Assembly (NCBI GenBank): GCA_027067015.1
Contig: JAMOMS010000217.1
Span: 1-8,044 of the forward strand
DNA length: 8,044 nucleotides
Origin: Campylobacterales bacterium
Lineage (GTDB): Bacteria; Campylobacterota; Campylobacteria; Campylobacterales; Hydrogenimonadaceae
Direction of reading: 5' to 3'
Positions 6,208-8,044 of this stretch are shown piece after piece. The translations under genes and the position numbers were made by a program. Under the pieces are notes generated by a model. It had not been told where the DNA came from, made no database searches, and saw only the letters and a program-made list of their open reading frames with translations. Position 1 is the first letter of the stretch. Every line of letters begins with the position of its first letter.

Positions 6208-7035
6208 ATGAAAAATATCGCTCTGGTAGCCTACCTGGATATCCGCGAAAGCCTGCGGGCCAAATGGTTTTACGTCTACGCCTTTGTCTTTGGCGGGTTG
6301 ATGGGTCTCTTTTTTATCAGCGGCATCACCGACTCGGTGGTGATGGGCTTTACGGGACTGAGTCGTCTATTGTTGGTCTTTATGCAGGTGACCATCATCA
6401 TCCTGCCCATCTTCATCCTCATTACCACCGTCAAGTCGATCGCCGGCGATCGGGAGAGCAACGTGTTGGAGTATATGCTCTCCTTTCCCGTCTCTTTAAA
6501 AGAGTATTACTGGGGCAAACTGCTGGGTCGGTTCGCCACGGTCTTCTTTCCCGTTATCGTCGCCCTTTTGGTTGGCGTGGTCTGGGGGCTGGGCAAAGGG
6601 GGCGAGATGCCCTGGGGAATGATCTTTCTCTATTCGGCGCTCATATTCGCGCTCTGTACGCTCTTTTTGGGGATCGCCTTTTTTATCTCTACGCTGGTTA
6701 AGTCTCATGACGTGGCGCTGGGCCTCTCTTTTACCGTCTGGATCGTTTTGCTGGCCTTTATCGACGTGGCGCTTATAGGGTTGATGATGCAAAACCGTGT
6801 CAGCGACGAGCTCATTTTGACCCTGGCCATGCTCAACCCCCTGGAGGCCTTCAGGATCGGGGCCATCGCGCTTTTTGACCCGGAGTTGACGGTGATCGGC
6901 CCGGTAGCCTACTACCTGCTCGATACCTTGGGACATACGTTGCTGATGCTTTACGCGGTACTCTATCCCGTTGTTTTGGGAATCGTTTTCGCACTGCTTG
7001 GCTTTTGGGCTTTCAAAAAACGGGATCTGCTCTAA
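6208..7035 (+). CDS. nosY: NosY, ABC-type membrane permease
   Basis: The 275-residue protein has six predicted membrane segments, at about 20-40, 53-77, 108-128, 136-162, 170-193 and 246-268. It has the usual ABC-2 family features: an N-terminal ALVAYLDIRESLRAKWF stretch, a cytoplasmic GDRESNVLEYMLSFPVSLKEYYWGK-like coupling region starting near residue 80, and LNPLEAFRIGA near 209-219. NosY is the membrane partner of NosF and, with NosD, is needed for maturation of the NosZ copper-sulfur centre. The ATG directly follows the stop of the preceding nosL, with GAGAGGAAG just upstream. Length is normal for the family. Confidence 0.95.
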   Translation: MKNIALVAYLDIRESLRAKWFYVYAFVFGGLMGLFFISGITDSVVMGFTGLSRLLLVFMQVTIIILPIFILITTVKSIAGDRESNVLEYMLSFPVSLKEYYWGKLLGRFATVFFPVIVALLVGVVWGLGKGGEMPWGMIFLYSALIFALCTLFLGIAFFISTLVKSHDVALGLSFTVWIVLLAFIDVALIGLMMQNRVSDELILTLAMLNPLEAFRIGAIALFDPELTVIGPVAYYLLDTLGHTLLMLYAVLYPVVLGIVFALLGFWAFKKRDLL

Positions 7036-7044
7036 GGAGGAAAG

Positions 7045-7524
7045 ATGAGACCAATCTGGATGATACTGTTGGCGGCGGTAACACTTTTGCCCGCCAGCGA
7101 GACGGCGTGGGGCGATAAACCCAACAAACTGGACCCGACCTATCTGCTTGCAGTGGACAAATATCCCAAGTTCGAGGCGGATCTGGTGCTCAAAAACGGT
7201 CGCACAATCCGTTTCTGTTGTCCCAAGTCGATGCTACACTTTTATTTCAAGCCCTACCACTACCCGGAGTATGGGGTAAAAACGCCCGACGCGATCAAGC
7301 GTATGCGTGTCAAGGATTACCTAAACGGGCAGGCAGTGGACGCGAAAAAAGCGTGGTATGTTTTTGGTAGCAGGGTCAGGGGACCGCACGGGGACGACCT
7401 GATTCCCCTGGCTTCCAAAACCCGGGCAGAACTCTTTGTCAAGCGCTACGGCGGGAGTCGGATTATGGATTTTGAGACGGTGAAGAAGAAGGGGTACGGG
7501 TTGATCAAGTATCTGGACCTTTAA
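7045..7524 (+). CDS. NosL-like periplasmic protein lacking the CxxCGM motif (second copy)
   Basis: The 159-residue protein has a cleavable-looking signal (1-23, cut near AWG) and no lipobox. From about residue 46 it aligns by eye with the third copy: LVLKNG with VVLKDG, then FCCPKSM (57-63) where that copy has YCSIRCL. The next matches are VDAKKAWYVFGSRVRG with IDATKAYYVVGSKVKG, and RYGGSRIMDF with AYGGKIVDF. The part that should carry CxxCGM reads YLLAVDKYPKF and has no cysteine. The adjacent CC pair and several His (HFYFKPYHY, GPHG) could still bind metal. AAGGAGG (7034-7040) is an excellent ribosome binding site nine bases after the nosY stop. Its function is unknown. It may be a partner or regulator of the other NosL proteins, or a copper carrier with a changed site. 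Confidence 0.78.
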   Translation: MRPIWMILLAAVTLLPASETAWGDKPNKLDPTYLLAVDKYPKFEADLVLKNGRTIRFCCPKSMLHFYFKPYHYPEYGVKTPDAIKRMRVKDYLNGQAVDAKKAWYVFGSRVRGPHGDDLIPLASKTRAELFVKRYGGSRIMDFETVKKKGYGLIKYLDL

Positions 7525-7534
7525 GGCGGGTCTG

Positions 7535-7551
7535 GTTAATGTTTTATTAAC
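7535..7551. repeat. Inverted repeat GTTAAT-N5-ATTAAC before the last nosL
   Basis: GTTAAT (7535-7540) and ATTAAC (7546-7551) are exact reverse complements around GTTTT, extendable to CTG/CAG if one G is bulged. It lies 11 bp after the stop of the second NosL-like gene. It is AT-rich and has no T-run, so it is not a normal terminator. It could be an operator or a weak RNA hairpin. I see no convincing -10 box after it. Confidence 0.4.
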
Positions 7552-7593
7552 AGCTTTTGGATACCATGGAGCGAAAGCTTTGAAGGAGAGGAA

Positions 7594-8044
7594 ATGAGAA
7601 GGTGGATCGGGGCGTTTGTTGTGGCGGCTATGGTGGTAACGGCAGGTGTCGCCAAGCCTTTCGTCAAGCGGGCGACCCATGAGGCCCAGCTAATTCAGAG
7701 CGGGCCCGAGAAGATGTGGTGTGCCGTGTGCGGCATGAATTTGAAGATGTTTTACAAAACCTCCCATGCCGTCGTGCTCAAAGACGGCACCAAAAAACAG
7801 TACTGCTCCATCCGCTGTCTGGCGGCGGACTGGAAGAGTATTTCGGACAAAATCGACAAGATTTTAGTGGTTGACGCTGATACCGAGAAGCTGATTGACG
7901 CGACCAAAGCCTACTATGTGGTCGGCTCGAAGGTCAAGGGGACCATGAGCATGACCAGCAAGATCGCTTTCGGTTCTTTGGAGGAGGCCAAAGCGTTCCA
8001 GAAAGCCTACGGCGGAAAGATCGTCGATTTCAAAACCGCCATCA
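7594..8044 (+). CDS. nosL: NosL-family copper chaperone (third copy), cut by window edge
   Basis: The frame is open from the ATG to the right edge (150 codons) with no stop, so the 3' end lies outside. The start has a strong AAGGAG (7583-7588) five bases upstream. Residues 1-19 form a Sec signal (MRRWIGAFVVAAMVVTAGVA) with no lipobox Cys. The copper motif is canonical: MWCAVCGMN (41-49). YCSIRC (70-75) provides a second Cys pair, followed by IDATKAYYVVGSKVKGTMSM (101-120) and AYGGKIVDF near 138-146. It is expected to bind Cu(I) in the periplasm and pass it to NosZ. It differs from the first copy in being soluble or signal-anchored and in having C-x3-C where that has DDIGC, so the two may handle copper differently. 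Confidence 0.88.
   Translation, partial: MRRWIGAFVVAAMVVTAGVAKPFVKRATHEAQLIQSGPEKMWCAVCGMNLKMFYKTSHAVVLKDGTKKQYCSIRCLAADWKSISDKIDKILVVDADTEKLIDATKAYYVVGSKVKGTMSMTSKIAFGSLEEAKAFQKAYGGKIVDFKTAI

Noticed and set aside
6264..6701. Open frame in another + frame inside nosY (145 codons)
   Set aside because: It is a shadow frame with an Arg/His-rich, low-complexity translation. The membrane segments of NosY are clear in the real frame.
7546..7581. Possible terminator or promoter using AGCTTTT and AAAGCTTT
   Set aside because: The pairing is short and AT-rich, and lacks a T-run or a good -10 box, so it does not meet the standard for a separate feature.
1..8044. CRISPR array, tRNA or rRNA genes, insertion sequence or phage genes
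   Set aside because: No regularly spaced repeats, no clover-leaf or rRNA sequence, and no transposase or integrase was seen. The window is almost fully accounted for by nos genes.

Overview
The window holds most of a nitrous oxide reductase (nos) gene cluster of the Campylobacterota (former Epsilonproteobacteria) 'clade II' type, entirely on the + strand and tightly packed. Gene order is nosZ (3' end only), nosB, nosD, nosG, nosC1, nosC2, nosH, nosF, a lipoprotein nosL, nosY, a degenerate NosL-like gene, and a second CxxCGM-type nosL that runs off the right edge. Apart from the nosL copies, this is the order known from Wolinella succinogenes (nosZ-B-D-G-C1-C2-H-F-Y-L). The base composition looks GC-rich for this phylum (above 50 % by eye), which would suit a Nitratifractor-like or other high-GC denitrifying Campylobacterota. 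That host guess is inference.

Layout: bases 1-102 encode the C-terminal end of NosZ, from its fused cytochrome c domain. A strong intrinsic terminator follows (about 105-155), then a promoter region (about 204-253). This has a perfect CRP/FNR-type operator, TTGAT-ACGT-ATCAA, centred 41.5 bp upstream of the start site predicted from a perfect TATAAT -10 box. Bases 279-7524 form one continuous run of eleven genes with overlaps or very short gaps, so they are probably one operon. A 69-bp gap with a small inverted repeat then precedes the last nosL-type gene.

How the genes work together, from knowledge of the families: NosZ reduces N2O to N2 in the periplasm. NosH (membrane, four CxxxCP/ferredoxin-like motifs) and NosG (Tat-exported, four predicted [4Fe-4S] clusters) resemble NapH/NapG and probably pass electrons from menaquinol to the monohaem cytochromes NosC1 (lipoprotein) and NosC2 (membrane-anchored), and so to the haem domain of NosZ. 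NosD (periplasmic beta-helix), NosF (ATPase) and NosY (permease) form the ABC-type machine needed for copper-sulfur centre assembly. The NosL proteins are expected to deliver Cu(I). NosB is a membrane protein of unknown function. No nosR or nosX is present in the window, as expected for clade II.

I see no unrelated novel system. The points most worth a second look are the ideally placed FNR-type promoter, three diverged NosL-family genes of which the middle one has lost the CxxCGM copper motif, insertion of a nosL between the ATPase and permease genes, the uncharacterised NosB, and a hairpin that hides the ribosome binding site of nosH.
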